Of a stretch of DNA of 64,000 bases, positions 10,986 through 26,793 are shown piece by piece. A program made the translations under genes and the position numbers. This DNA is from Brachionus manjavacas (Eukaryota > Rotifera > Eurotatoria > Ploima > Brachionidae). Within the stretch, counting starts at the first letter, position 1. Every line of letters begins with the position of its first letter. The stretch lies in assembly GCA_019054805.1 (NCBI GenBank), contig JAHQIY010000012.1:1302001-1366000 (forward strand). Reading direction: 5' to 3'. The notes under the pieces are model-generated. The model was given only the letters and a program-made list of their open reading frames with translations. It did not search any database and was not told the origin of the DNA.

Positions 10986-12383
10986 AAAATTGAAATTCTT
11001 TTTTTAATATTTGGTAAATTTTTGCAAAAGAGGTAATTTTTTGAAAATCAAATTTATCTTATTAATTTTAATTTTTAGTCGTTTTTCCAATAGACTACTA
11101 TAAATGTTTTGTCAATTTTTTTTGTTATTGTCAATGTAAAATGAAAGAAAATGTAAAAAAAGTTTACAAAAATAGACAGGTTTTAGCTTCTTATTTTAGC
11201 AGCGCTTTTGACATCTTACGTCGTCGTCTTATGCTCACAACAAGTCCCTTTATCCAGGCTTCTCTTGGAAATTCTGTAAGTTAACTTTCTCGATATGCAT
11301 TTCCTACGATGGGCTTGAACATGTAATGTTTAAACCACGATGGACCATCAAACCGACCATTTACCGAATAATTTATCCACGTAGTCTCAAAAATGAAGAC
11401 AATTATTAAATTATTGATTGTCATTTATTTTTATTGGCAAATATTTTTTTTTAAATCACAAAATACTTATCAAAATATTTAATTCACAATAACTTAATTC
11501 AATTGAAAAAAATTAAATTCAATTCACAATTATATATTTTAAGTAACAAATATTTAAAATAATTGACAAGAAAGTATTGACGAAAATTTATTTATTTATT
11601 TATTTTCTAAATAAATTCGAGGAGGACCTCAGAATGGAACTTAGTCCTTCTTTTTAGCCCAGCGTTAGTAAATAAAATGAGTTAAATGAAAATTTTTCTA
11701 ATAAAATAAAATAAGTTTATGGATTTTAGTTAATAGATTTTTATGTAGAAACTATTGTTTTGAAGTCTAAGTAGAGTGAAGTAAACTTAGCGTTTAAAGT
11801 TTCATCTAACAAGTTAAATTCATACAGGTCTGATCTTAATTGTTGTTGGTTTGATTTACGAAAATATAATTTGCAAAAAAACTATTTGATATTTCTCTAA
11901 ATTAATTGACAGTTTATCTCCCTGCCAAATATTAATAGGACAGGGATAATAGGTTTTGACTTTCGTGTTTTTGAAGGTGCAGGCTGTTTAATATTTTTAA
12001 ATTAAAAGGACTGAAATCAAAGCATAGAAGTGAATAGAATATATAAACTAGTTGGCAATTTTTTATTTCCGGGAGGAAATTTAAAAGCTAATCATCCCAA
12101 AAAAAAAAAATTAATCAAACGATTTTTCCAAATTTTAAAAAGTAAATATTACACATTACTAGACATACAATTATGGTTCATTATCAAATTAACATTAAAT
12201 TGATTGATCTCTAATTTATTTAATAAAAACAATTCTGATTAGGTTAATTCACAAATTTAAAATTAATAAATTCTATAATCATAGATAAAAAATCAAATTT
12301 TTCTGTCTTTAAAAATTTTAGTAAAGAACAAGGCACCGTGAATACAAATTCTTCTAGAAAATAATATTTTAAGTAAAGGACAG
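10986..12383. other. AT-rich spacer with a further retroelement tail
   Basis: Near 11585-11680 a TTTATTTATTTATTT run is followed by a GC-richer phrase (GAGGAGGACCTCAGAATGGA), which looks like another minus-strand retroelement 3' end. Nothing else coding or structured was identified. Confidence 0.4.
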
Positions 12384-15245
12384 ATGTTTTTTGTGTTATT
12401 GGACCTCAATTTTAATTTAAATATTGATCTTATTAAATTAAAAAATAAAAACTGTCAAATGTTCTGGAGAAAAATAGCTCGATTTCGCAGGATCTGTAAA
12501 CGTATCAATAAATTTGCAGCGAAACTTAATGTTAATGATTTTACCAAGTTTTACGGTGATTTCTTTTCTCACAAAGGAAAAACTCATCTTGACTCTCATC
12601 AAGTGGTAAGTGAAAAAGTACAAGAACACCTTGAAAGTTTATATGACAATAAGTTTGACCCAATTTTTTGTGTAAGCAATGTTGAAACAATTTTGAGTAC
12701 CTTAAAACGAAAGAAATCGCTTGACTATGAAGTAATGAATTTTAAATTTTTGGAGCGTGTGAAAGTCTCCAATTAATCTTAACATGGTTTTTTAATGTCT
12801 CAACGAGTTATGGATACCTACCGAAGAATTTTAATATTTCGATGGTAACGCCTATTCCTAAAAAGGATGTGACAAATGACCCTAGTGATTATCGACCCAT
12901 ATCAGTATCGACTTCATTAGCCACAATATTTGAAAAACATCTATTGAGTAAGATGCACAATTTTAACAGCATACATCCTAACCAGTTAGGATATAAGAAA
13001 AAAGTATCATGTAAACATGCCTACTTTGTGGTTAATGAGACAATAAACTATTATTGTCAAAATGGACCGAAATTTCATTTAGTTTGCCTTGATGCTAGCA
13101 GGGCTTTTATAAAATATGAAGAGATGGATTTTTTTTTCAAATTATTGATTAAAATTCCAAATGAACTTCGGCGTCTAGTTTATAATTATTACATTTTTCA
13201 AAAATTGTAGTCAAATATGAAAAAAGTTTTAGTGAAGTCTTTGAAGAAAGTAAAGGTGTTAAAAAGGGAGGTGTTCTTTCACCACATTTTTTTTAATTAT
13301 TTTATAAAGGGTCTTATTTTTAGTGATATAATAATTTAATTGTTTGCTATAAAAAAATAATGCTATAAGAATATTATTTTTATTTTATTATTTTCGGCTA
13401 TAATTCTTTATTTTTCTAGTATAATAAAAATACAAATGATATAAAAATAAAAAAAACTAAAAAAAAAACAAAGAAAAAAAGGTCAACTATTTTCTTTTTG
13501 GTCTTTTATGAGTTTTAGACCCGGTTGATTGATCTTTTGGTTTATTTTTTGAGCCAGCTGGCCTTTCTCTTTTTTTTTGCAACTACAATAGGGTCAATAT
13601 TTTCTTCATTATCTGATACTGTTACAACAAAATCATGACGATCGCTTGAGCCAGTTTCATCATTATGTTGTGTTCTTGCTTGCAAAACTTGTGTTGTGTT
13701 CATTTTTGCCTCTTGTTTTTTTTGTTTTGATCGGTTCAATTTCCTCTGCGTCTCTCAACGAATCTTCGATTTGTTCAATATTTGGATTGTTTGGAGCAAC
13801 AAACTCAAAGCTAGTTGATGTATCTGTCATAGTTTAGTCAGTTAAATTTTTATTATAGGTAAGAAACTTATGCATGTATCTTATATATAAAAATTTCTAC
13901 TCAGCTTAATTTATCAATTAATTCAAAATTGAAACCAAAATTCACTAATTAGTTAATGCTCAATTAATATATTGTGATTACATATAATTTTATAGCATCG
14001 GTATTTTTATTTTATTTCACAGGTATTATTTATTATATCAGATTGTGTCAATTGTATATCAATTTTATTTTTTAGTTTATATCATTTACGTTATTTTTAT
14101 ATCATTTTATTTTTTTTATTATAGCAAAGAATTAAAATATTATAGCACGGAAAAATATAAGTCTTTTATAAATGATTTATTAATCGAATGCTGTGATTTA
14201 AATATTGGTGCGTCAATAAATTGAATTAACCTTTCTATAATTGCCTATTGTGATGATTTAATTATACTACCTCCTTCGTTAGGTCACTGTCAAAGACTTT
14301 TAGATTTATGTTCAAGCTTTTCAAAAAATTGGAAAATTGATTTCAATCCTTCCAAGTCGGTTGCGTTAATATTTCAAAAAACAAGAAAAATGATGGTGAA
14401 TGCTGAAACAGTCAATAGCTTCAAATCTGGTATTGATAAAGAACCCAGTCAAGTTAAAATCGATGACTTCATGGATGTTTCATCTATGAATCATCTCATT
14501 TTTTATGCATGAAAAATGTTTCTGGATTAAATCTAGGAAATGTTCATCTTTTTCTCTTCAGAGCACAAAAAATGACATAATCATGAAAAACTTAGTATTT
14601 TCATCGTTGCTTCATTCTTGAAACATCTCACTAATTATGATTGTATTATTTGGATTAAAGCCAAGAAAATGTTCATGAGCTAAACTAATTGATTGAGAAG
14701 TGTTATTGGTTCTTAGAAATTTTTCATTTTGCTTTTAAATAGATGTTTCGATTTTGACTTTCACTTTCAATAGAACCGATCATGAGAATATTCAGTTTTT
14801 CAAATAGAAATTAAACGAAACAAACTTGGTTAGCTGACATCAAATTTTATTTGTAAACAATTTCAGGATTTCTTTAAAAAGATTCGAAAAAAAATTGCTT
14901 AATAATTTTTTTCTTAAATAGCCATTAATACAATTTAATAATGAGAAAAAAATAACGAAATTTTTAAAATCAGCCAGTTTAGAAGAATGCCTTAGTCTAA
15001 TAGTCTAATAGATGAAGCTGATACATCCAATAGCCGATATTTAGTGATAATTCATGTTCAATTATTTATCAGTGTATCATCTCTTTACAAAAGACGTTAT
15101 TTATATAATTGGATTGCTTGTAATTCAAACATTGAACAAATTTTGGTGATTAGCTTTTTTTTATTTTTTTTATATATTTAACTTTTTTTTTGATACATTC
15201 TCTTTCTCCTTCAATGGAGGTTAATTTAACAATAAATAAATAAAA
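12384..15245 (+). mobile_element. LINE with RT domain, interrupted by an insertion
   Basis: The frame at 12384-12776 is the region preceding RT (FWRKIARFRRICKRINKF). 12842-13310 is RT proper: MVTPIPKK, SDYRPISVS, HPNQLGYKK and LVCLDASRAF with the first catalytic Asp, then GVKKGGVLSP. After a foreign segment (about 13330-14155) the RT resumes with FINDLLIECC and IIAYCDDLIIL, the YxDD catalytic box, then NWKIDFNPSKS. Frames are broken by stops. The probable 3' end is the AATAAATAAATAA run near 15228-15245. It is a different LINE family from the copies at 470, 9712 and 22535. Confidence 0.82.
13330..14155 (-). mobile_element. Unclassified element inserted in the LINE RT domain
   Basis: The ends share inverted GCTATAA-containing repeats (GCTATAATTCTTTATTTTT on the left; GCTATAATATTTTAATTCTT from the right, reversed) and ATGATATAAAAATAA subrepeats. 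Inside, a minus-strand frame begins at about 13830 with MTDTSTSFEFVAPNNPNIEQ and runs through an acidic then Lys/Arg-rich region. After a frameshift it continues as 13739-13542, ending with a KKKRK cluster. No transposase domain was recognised. The family is unknown and the borders are approximate. Confidence 0.55.
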
Positions 15246-16210
15246 TAATGTTCTTTGATTTCAAATTTGCTCAAGCTACTTTTTGTCTAGTTAAAGGGCT
15301 ATTAAGTAATTTTAAAATTAATGAGCAACTTATAGGAAAAAGAAATTATAGTCTTTCTATTGAGAAAAATGTGAATTAATGTTCGCCTTAATCAAACGTC
15401 ATTTATTAATTTTCAGTTAAAAATCAGTTGAAAAAAAAACTTATTAAATTTTTTCTTATTATTAACTTAAAAATTATTTGAAAAATTAAAAAACTATTAT
15501 TTAATAATTAAATAAATTATGATGTATTAAAAAAAATTTTCATCGGTGAATCTAGATGAAATGGTTCCTAACTCATTAATGATTCATCTATCAATTTTCA
15601 TCGATCAATTATCGTTTTCTTTGTGACTGGGAAGTGTTTGGAATGGTGCAGAGAAAGCGAAGAAAGACTGCCACAGCTCAACTTGAGCTAAACGCCGTTT
15701 GGTGTTAGTGTAGATTTGTTCAATTCTGCAGTTCTTACTACTACTACTAATGATAATTTCCAACTAGTCGTGGCAAATAAAAAAGAAATTTTTTTGCATT
15801 TTAAACTAAATTCATTTAGAGTGTTTTAGATTCTCGCAAATTTTGAGAAATAAAAATCAACATTTGCTCAATTTTAGAGTGAAGGATCGAAACAAAAATT
15901 CCATCGATTGTGTGTAAAATTTTATTACTTGGCGAAATGAGTGGTAAATGTATAAACATAAAAGACCTATTATTTATTGTAATACCAGTTTTTTTATTGT
16001 TTAGAGTTTTGTAAAGTTTTTTTTTTATTTTTATTATCAAATAAAATTTTTTTTTTTTAAATTTGAAAATTTTTTGATTTTTTTGTAGATTTTGCCGAGG
16101 AGCGTTTCAATAGTTTTTTTCAAATCCATTATTAACAATTAACAAATTAAGAGCGAAATAGGCTTGATTAATTTTGTAACTATTAATAACGGAACTGTTG
16201 GCAGATTAAT
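15246..16210. other. Spacer holding PABP 3' flank
   Basis: Two similar ATGAAATGG/ATTTTCATCG phrases lie at 15539-15615. A GC-richer piece at 15640-15770 reads briefly as MVQRKRRKTATAQLELNAVW with no family recognised. Minus-strand AATAAA-like signals near 16210 and further down could serve PABP. Confidence 0.4.
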
Positions 16211-21780
<5,570 letters not shown>

Positions 21781-21910
21781 TTCGTTCGCAATTTGTCAAT
21801 TATTAACAATAGGACTCGGGTTTTGGTTTTAGGAATTTTTTTTTTCAAAAATTTTTTCCGCTTTTTTTTGATTTTTTTGGGTTTTTTTTTTTTGATTTTT
21901 TTTAATAACA
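21781..21910 (-). promoter_or_regulatory. A-rich PABP 5' leader, putative autoregulatory sequence
   Basis: The PABP mRNA leader (minus strand) contains runs of A10, A8, A7, A12 and A8 between 21836 and 21903, separated by short non-A spacers. Vertebrate PABPC1 mRNAs have an A-rich 5' UTR that PABP binds to repress its own translation; this has the same form. Function here is inferred, and A-runs are common in this AT-rich DNA, though five in 70 bases just upstream of PABP is notable. Confidence 0.65.
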
Positions 21911-21988
21911 AGAAAAACTCCTCATGTATTTTTTTTTCGTAGAAAAAAAAATTATTTTGTGATCTTCCAAAGCTAGATGTGTGCCGAG

Positions 21989-21996
21989 TATTTATA
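21989..21996 (-). promoter_or_regulatory. TATA box of the PABP gene
   Basis: On the minus strand the sequence is CTCTATAAATACTC. A start site 25-30 bases downstream would fall near 21960, giving a leader of about 180 bases that includes the A-runs. It is the only clear TATA element upstream of the gene. Confidence 0.6.
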
Positions 21997-21999
21997 GAG

Positions 22000-22534
22000 A
22001 AGTTAATTTATTTTGCAATATGGTGGCCGTAGTGTGTGCGCGCCTCAATGCATGCAAGTATTACAATTGAAAGAGAGAGAGAGAGCACGTGCAATCTATT
22101 CACTAGGCCTATGATTAAAAATTGTTTTTCTTTTTCTCTTTTTTTTTTATTTCAATGCAATTTTTTTTGGTGAATTTGCATTGTGAATAGTTAGCGAGTA
22201 GAGGCACTTTTTTTGTCTGAATTGCGTTTAGTAGAGTTTTCGTGTGTGTGTGTGTGCACATATTTTGGTTGTTAATTGACGATACGCAATAAATGAATAT
22301 CTAAAATTAGAATTGCTCAACTTGTGGGTGATATATCACAAAAATAGAAATTATTAAAGACAACCAAAAAGTTCTATTTTTTACTATCTCTTTTATGCTG
22401 ATAGTGGATTTTTTTTATCTATTTGTTCATCTGTGTCGAACTATAGATCTTTCAGATTAAAAATAATCAAAACTGAAAAGAAAAATTTTTAAATAAAGTC
22501 AAAAAAAAATTGAAAAAAATTCGTATGTTCTCTG
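22000..22534. other. PABP upstream flank with simple repeats
   Basis: A short GA repeat (22073-22083) next to CACGTG, and a GT repeat (about 22242-22255), lie upstream of the PABP promoter. Nothing coding was seen. The next LINE begins around 22535. Confidence 0.4.
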
Positions 22535-24260
22535 AATAACTGCAGCACCGACTCTAGCCATCTTAAATGTCTACAGTTTCACAGTGCAATACAATGATCT
22601 CATGCGTTCAGCAAGTCGTTAGTATTTAACACTGTGCAAAATATTAGACATTGGATATTACCTTTGAAATTTAAGAAATCTTCTCCCACTCATGACCCTA
22701 ATGACTATCGTCCATATTGTATGACAAGTTGACTTGGTTTATTACTTGAACGTATTATTTCCACTAGAATATACAATTTTCTTGAGAACAATAAATTACT
22801 AATTCATGAGCAATCAGGATTTAGAAAACATAGACGCACTGCAGATAATCTCTATTTTCTTATTCAAAAAGTTGTAGAGTCATTTAATAGAAAGGAAAAA
22901 GTCTGCTGTCTTTATTTTGACATTTCCAAAGCTTTTGATAGAGTTTGGCACGATGGACTAATTTGCAAGCTTATTAAAATTAATCTACCTTTTTATTTTA
23001 TTTATTGGATTAGATCGTTTCTACATTTAAGATCTTTTAGAGTAATTAATATCCTATTAGAGCAGGAGTTCCACACGGGTCAGTAATTAGTCCACTTCTT
23101 TATAGCATGTTTATAAATGACATACCAAAAAGAAATAGTCGTGTTCAGTAATCTTTTCTGAGTACAAAAAAAGAGTGATAATCGTAACTTAAAAATTTAT
23201 GGAAACAGAATAGTGAGCCAAAAAGAAGTCAAGTTTCTTGGTATTAAATTTGATTCTAAGTTAAACATTAATATAATGGTAGACGAAATTAAAGAACGCT
23301 GCAATAAAAGGCTAAATTTTATTAACATATTGTCAAATAAAAAATGGGGTCTTACTCAAAACACACTAGGAAATTTATATAAATCTTTGGTCGGATCAGT
23401 TTTAGACTATTCTTTTCCTGGCTTGAATTCATTTCAGAAAAAAATATCAAAAAACCAGAGTTGTCACAAATTTTTAAGTCACAAGTCTTAAGTCAAGTCA
23501 AGTCAAGTCAATGACTTAAATTTTTTTTTCAATGCTTATTACTTACGGTTTGTTGATCTCCTGCTGCTTTTTTTATAAATTTTCAAAAAATATGAAATTT
23601 TTAAATAATAAAAAGCTCTATTAGGAACAAAATTTATTTAAAGCTCTATTTAAATTTATAAAAATTATTAATGATTTTTTTTGGATTAATTAAAGAATCG
23701 TATTCATTTTTTAGTTTTAAAATCAGACTTGACTTAACTTCACTAAAAAAAAAATTAAAAAAAAAATTAAGTCAAGTCATGACTTAGACTTAAAACTGTG
23801 ACTTAAAAACAAGTCTGCAAAAAACTACAAGCAATTCAGAATACTGAAGTCAGATCTATCTTTAAGTTAAAATATGATTCTTCCTCCAACATGTTGCATC
23901 ATGAGGCTTTTAATAAACTTAAATTACTAACAGTCTCGAATCGGCTTTTTGAGTTGAGTGAGAGATATGTTGGGACAGGACTGAGTCATTCTATTCCATT
24001 GGTTGAAAGACTGGTGAAAGAATACAAAGAAGGTTTCGAATCAAGATATATTGAATGCCCAACTCCATTGTGTAATTGCTACCTTACTATTTCCTCTATT
24101 TTCAAGAAGCTTCAACTATGTAAACATGTGCCACATGTAACAATCTATGTCTTCTTCACTTTCATTTTTTTTAAGCTTATTTGCTTTAATTTGATTTTTT
24201 ATTTTTAAATTTATTCTGAAGGAGCCCTAGCACGGTACAAAAAACTAATATATGAATAAA
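22535..24260 (+). mobile_element. LINE copy 3, keeps RT core, split by a MITE
   Basis: Reads as RT: NDYRPYCMTS, LLIHEQSGFRKHRRTADNLY, CCLYFDISKAFDRVWHDG (first catalytic Asp), AGVPHGSVISPLLYSMFIND. It then jumps, without the YxDD region, to the distal RT (VSQKEVKFLGIKFDSKLNIN, KKWGLTQNTLGNLYKSLVGS) and, after a MITE at 23456-23817, to MLHHEAFNKLKLLTVSNRLF. It keeps coding triplets (TGG, GGA) where copies 1 and 2 share stops, so it is from the healthier lineage. The 3' end has the tail CTGAAGGAGCCCTAGCACGG plus an AAATAAATAA run near 24218-24275. Confidence 0.87.
23456..23817. mobile_element. hAT-type MITE with exact 8-bp target duplication
   Basis: The element runs from CAGAGTTG to CAAGTCTG and is flanked by CAAAAAAC on both sides (23448-23455 and 23818-23825). 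Removing it and one duplicate restores the uninterrupted LINE sequence seen in the other copies (TCAAAAAACTACAAGC). Its ends fold back through AAGTCACAAGTCTTAAGTCA and its complement. An 8-bp duplication with CAG-starting ends is the hAT hallmark. It has no coding capacity. Related ends lie at 31737 and 37859. Confidence 0.92.
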
Positions 24261-24473
24261 TAAAATAAATAAAACAAACAACCAATATTCGCTTCTTTTT
24301 GCGGATGGTTTGGCTAATTTTTTTATTTTCAAAAAGATAGATAATCTTGAAAACAAGATAACTAAGTACCAAAAAGATATTGAAAGATGGCTTTTCAAAT
24401 GGAAAATGAAAATATCTATTCAAAAGTCATATTACATGATCTTTGAGTAAAAAACTAAAATTAAAATCAATCT

Positions 24474-25308
24474 GGTTTAATTTTTTGTGTTTGAATTAGA
24501 AAATGTATTCAATGTTGAAATATCATTGAAAAATGCGATGTTTCAAATATTTTTTGCAGTTTAAAAAAAAATAATTTTAAGTAAATATTGCAAACATTAT
24601 CATATTTGAAACTTAACTCGTTAGTGAAATAGAATGAGTTTAATTTTTATTTGGAAATTTGAAAAAAAAATTTGAAAATCCTTTTTTAACTTTTAAACAA
24701 TTCTTTTATTTATTTTTTGCCTTTCAGCATAAAATAATAAAAATTAAAAAAAATTAAAATCAATTTTTCACCCTTCAAGTGTTAGACTTTGGGGAACAAC
24801 GATCTATCTATTTCGCAAAATTTCCCTTCCGTCCAACTTTAAATTTTCTATGTAATTATTTATTCTATCTTATTTTTTATCATTACATTAGCTTTTTTAA
24901 AATTAGGTGAACTAATAGTTCATAAAAGCTGAGAACAAGAATTGTTCCAGTAACAGATGAACTATAGTTTATCTAACTGAAAAGACCCGAAAGACTTTGT
25001 TTTTTACAAAATTTTGACTTTAGTGATAATTCACTTTCGTTTGGTGCATTTTAGCAAATACTCAATTTATGATAAATGGAAAACAGAGCGTAGTAAGTTT
25101 TTTAAACTACAAATATAACCTTTAAGGATCATCATATCACAAACTCAAAGTCAAAATTTATAAAAAAACTTTAAGTTTTTCATGTTTGCAATGTTAACTT
25201 AAAATTATTTTTTTTTTAAAACTGAATAAAATATTAGAAACATCGCACTTTTTCAATGTTATTTCAACATTGGATACATTTTGTAATTCAAACACAAAAA
25301 AATAAACC
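24474..25308. mobile_element. MITE family M, copy 1
   Basis: The terminal inverted repeat begins GGTTTAATTTTTTGTGTTTG and continues through AATGTTGAAATA and ATGCGATGTTTC. The right end mirrors it (GAAACATCGCACTTTTTCAA to AAATAAACC). A second copy, 61039-62523, matches along its length apart from two insertions. There is no coding capacity and I found no clear target duplication. Confidence 0.85.
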
Positions 25309-26793
25309 AAATGTATATTGATGTAAATTTTTTTAACAATAATTAAAAAAATTTTAATCGGATTTAAAGTTGCTCTGCTCCGGTTAAAAATTGTTCTCAA
25401 CTTCACTTTTCCATTTATTTTTTGTATTTATTATATATATATATATATATTGTAATAAAATTTTAAGTATCATGAACAAATAGAAATGTGATTATTATAA
25501 AAAGGGTAGAAAAAATTAAAGACAATTAACTGTCCATTTTTCAATTAAATAAAAAATTCAGTTTCTTTCTAAAAAAAAAAATAAAGGAAAAATTTAAATT
25601 AAAAAAATTGCATAAAATCGTTTTTTTTTCATCTAGGAATTTTAGATTAAATGGACTTGCTTCTCGATTTCTTATTAGAAGTAATTTTCATCAAACTGTA
25701 TTAATTATGAAGATTCTAAATTTGTTTTAGGATCTTTAGAACTAAAAAAGCCGATTTGTTCTCATAAATTTATAGAGGTAATTGAATTTCATATTTTCAA
25801 ATTTCATTTTTCAATTTTTATATTAAAGTTTTATTAATCACTTTAATAATTTTGAAATATTAGCTTTAAATCTTACAGATCTAATGAAATTAATTTTGAA
25901 AAGAAAAAAAAGTTTATCATAATGGGGGTTATCTAGTGACTTTTTAACTTTCTTTTCATTTTATTTTTGCTTTATTTTGATTTTTTTATTTTCATAATTT
26001 TTTTTGAGCTTTAACTCGGTACAGAAAACAAATAATTAAATAACACGTCATTAATTTTTCATGCTATTTTGATTTTCATATTTTAACCTGTTTTAGTTTT
26101 ATTTTTTTTTTTCTTGATTTTTATTTTTGCTTTTAATTTTTTTTAAAATCTGAAGTAGCTTTAGTTCGGCACAGATAAACAAATAAAAAAAAATAATAAT
26201 GAACTTTTAAAGAACTCAAACCAAAAAATCGTAATATTTCCAAAGAAATGACTAATAAAGCAGCAACAATTCCAATAAAATGGGAGATCTGAATTTTGCA
26301 TAGTAATTATGACCAAGCGAAAATCGCCGAAGATTTAAATCTGGCATTTAGATTTACTATTTTTTTTACTTTTTTCCAAAAGATTTAACCTCGAATGAGC
26401 ATTAAATTTTGATGATTAACTAAATTTTTGTACTAAACTTTTTAAAATACATTTGGATCTAGATAAAATTTAATTTTACAAATTAGCTTAAATTTTTCAA
26501 TATGAAAGTTGAAATTTAAATTCTAGTTTTATAAAGGTTATTTGTTAGATATGATATTTATCATTTATTTTTATAAAAATAAAATTTAGGCTCAAAAAAA
26601 AATTCATATCTAATTTTGTATTCTTAAGCCTAAATATAGTTTAATAAATAATTTAAATAAAAATTTTTTTTTTAAAATTTCCTCCATTACCTTAAAATAT
26701 AAGGTAGCATTTAAAAATATTAAACTTTTTCTTCGAACCATTCAGAAATTTCCTATTCTATAAATTCAAAAAATATCAAAATTCAACTTCAAA
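25309..26793. other. Spacer with two LINE tails, upstream of SLC26
   Basis: A TA repeat lies at about 25432-25450. Two plus-strand LINE 3' ends are recognisable: TGAGCTTTAACTCGGTACAG followed by AAAACAAATAATTAAATAA near 26008-26045, and CTGAAGTAGCTTTAGTTCGG followed by CACAGATAAACAAATAA near 26151-26190. No promoter motif for the SLC26 gene could be fixed. Confidence 0.55.

Noticed and set aside
13542..13739. 65-codon basic frame as a stand-alone gene
   Set aside because: It is the frame-shifted continuation of a frame starting near 13830, inside an element inserted in a LINE.
23480..23520. AAGTC repeats resembling a tandem array or CRISPR-like unit
   Set aside because: They are the terminal repeats of the hAT-type MITE bounded by the 8-bp duplication; no spacer-repeat structure exists.
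24186..24423. Minus-strand frames at 24186-24423
   Set aside because: They overlap the LINE 3' tail and spacer; low-complexity Phe/Ile/Leu content and no motif.
25432..25450. TA repeat and other microsatellites (GA at 22073, GT at 22242, TTA at 9650, AAT at 36376)
   Set aside because: Simple repeats expected in AT-rich DNA; no structure or position suggests function.
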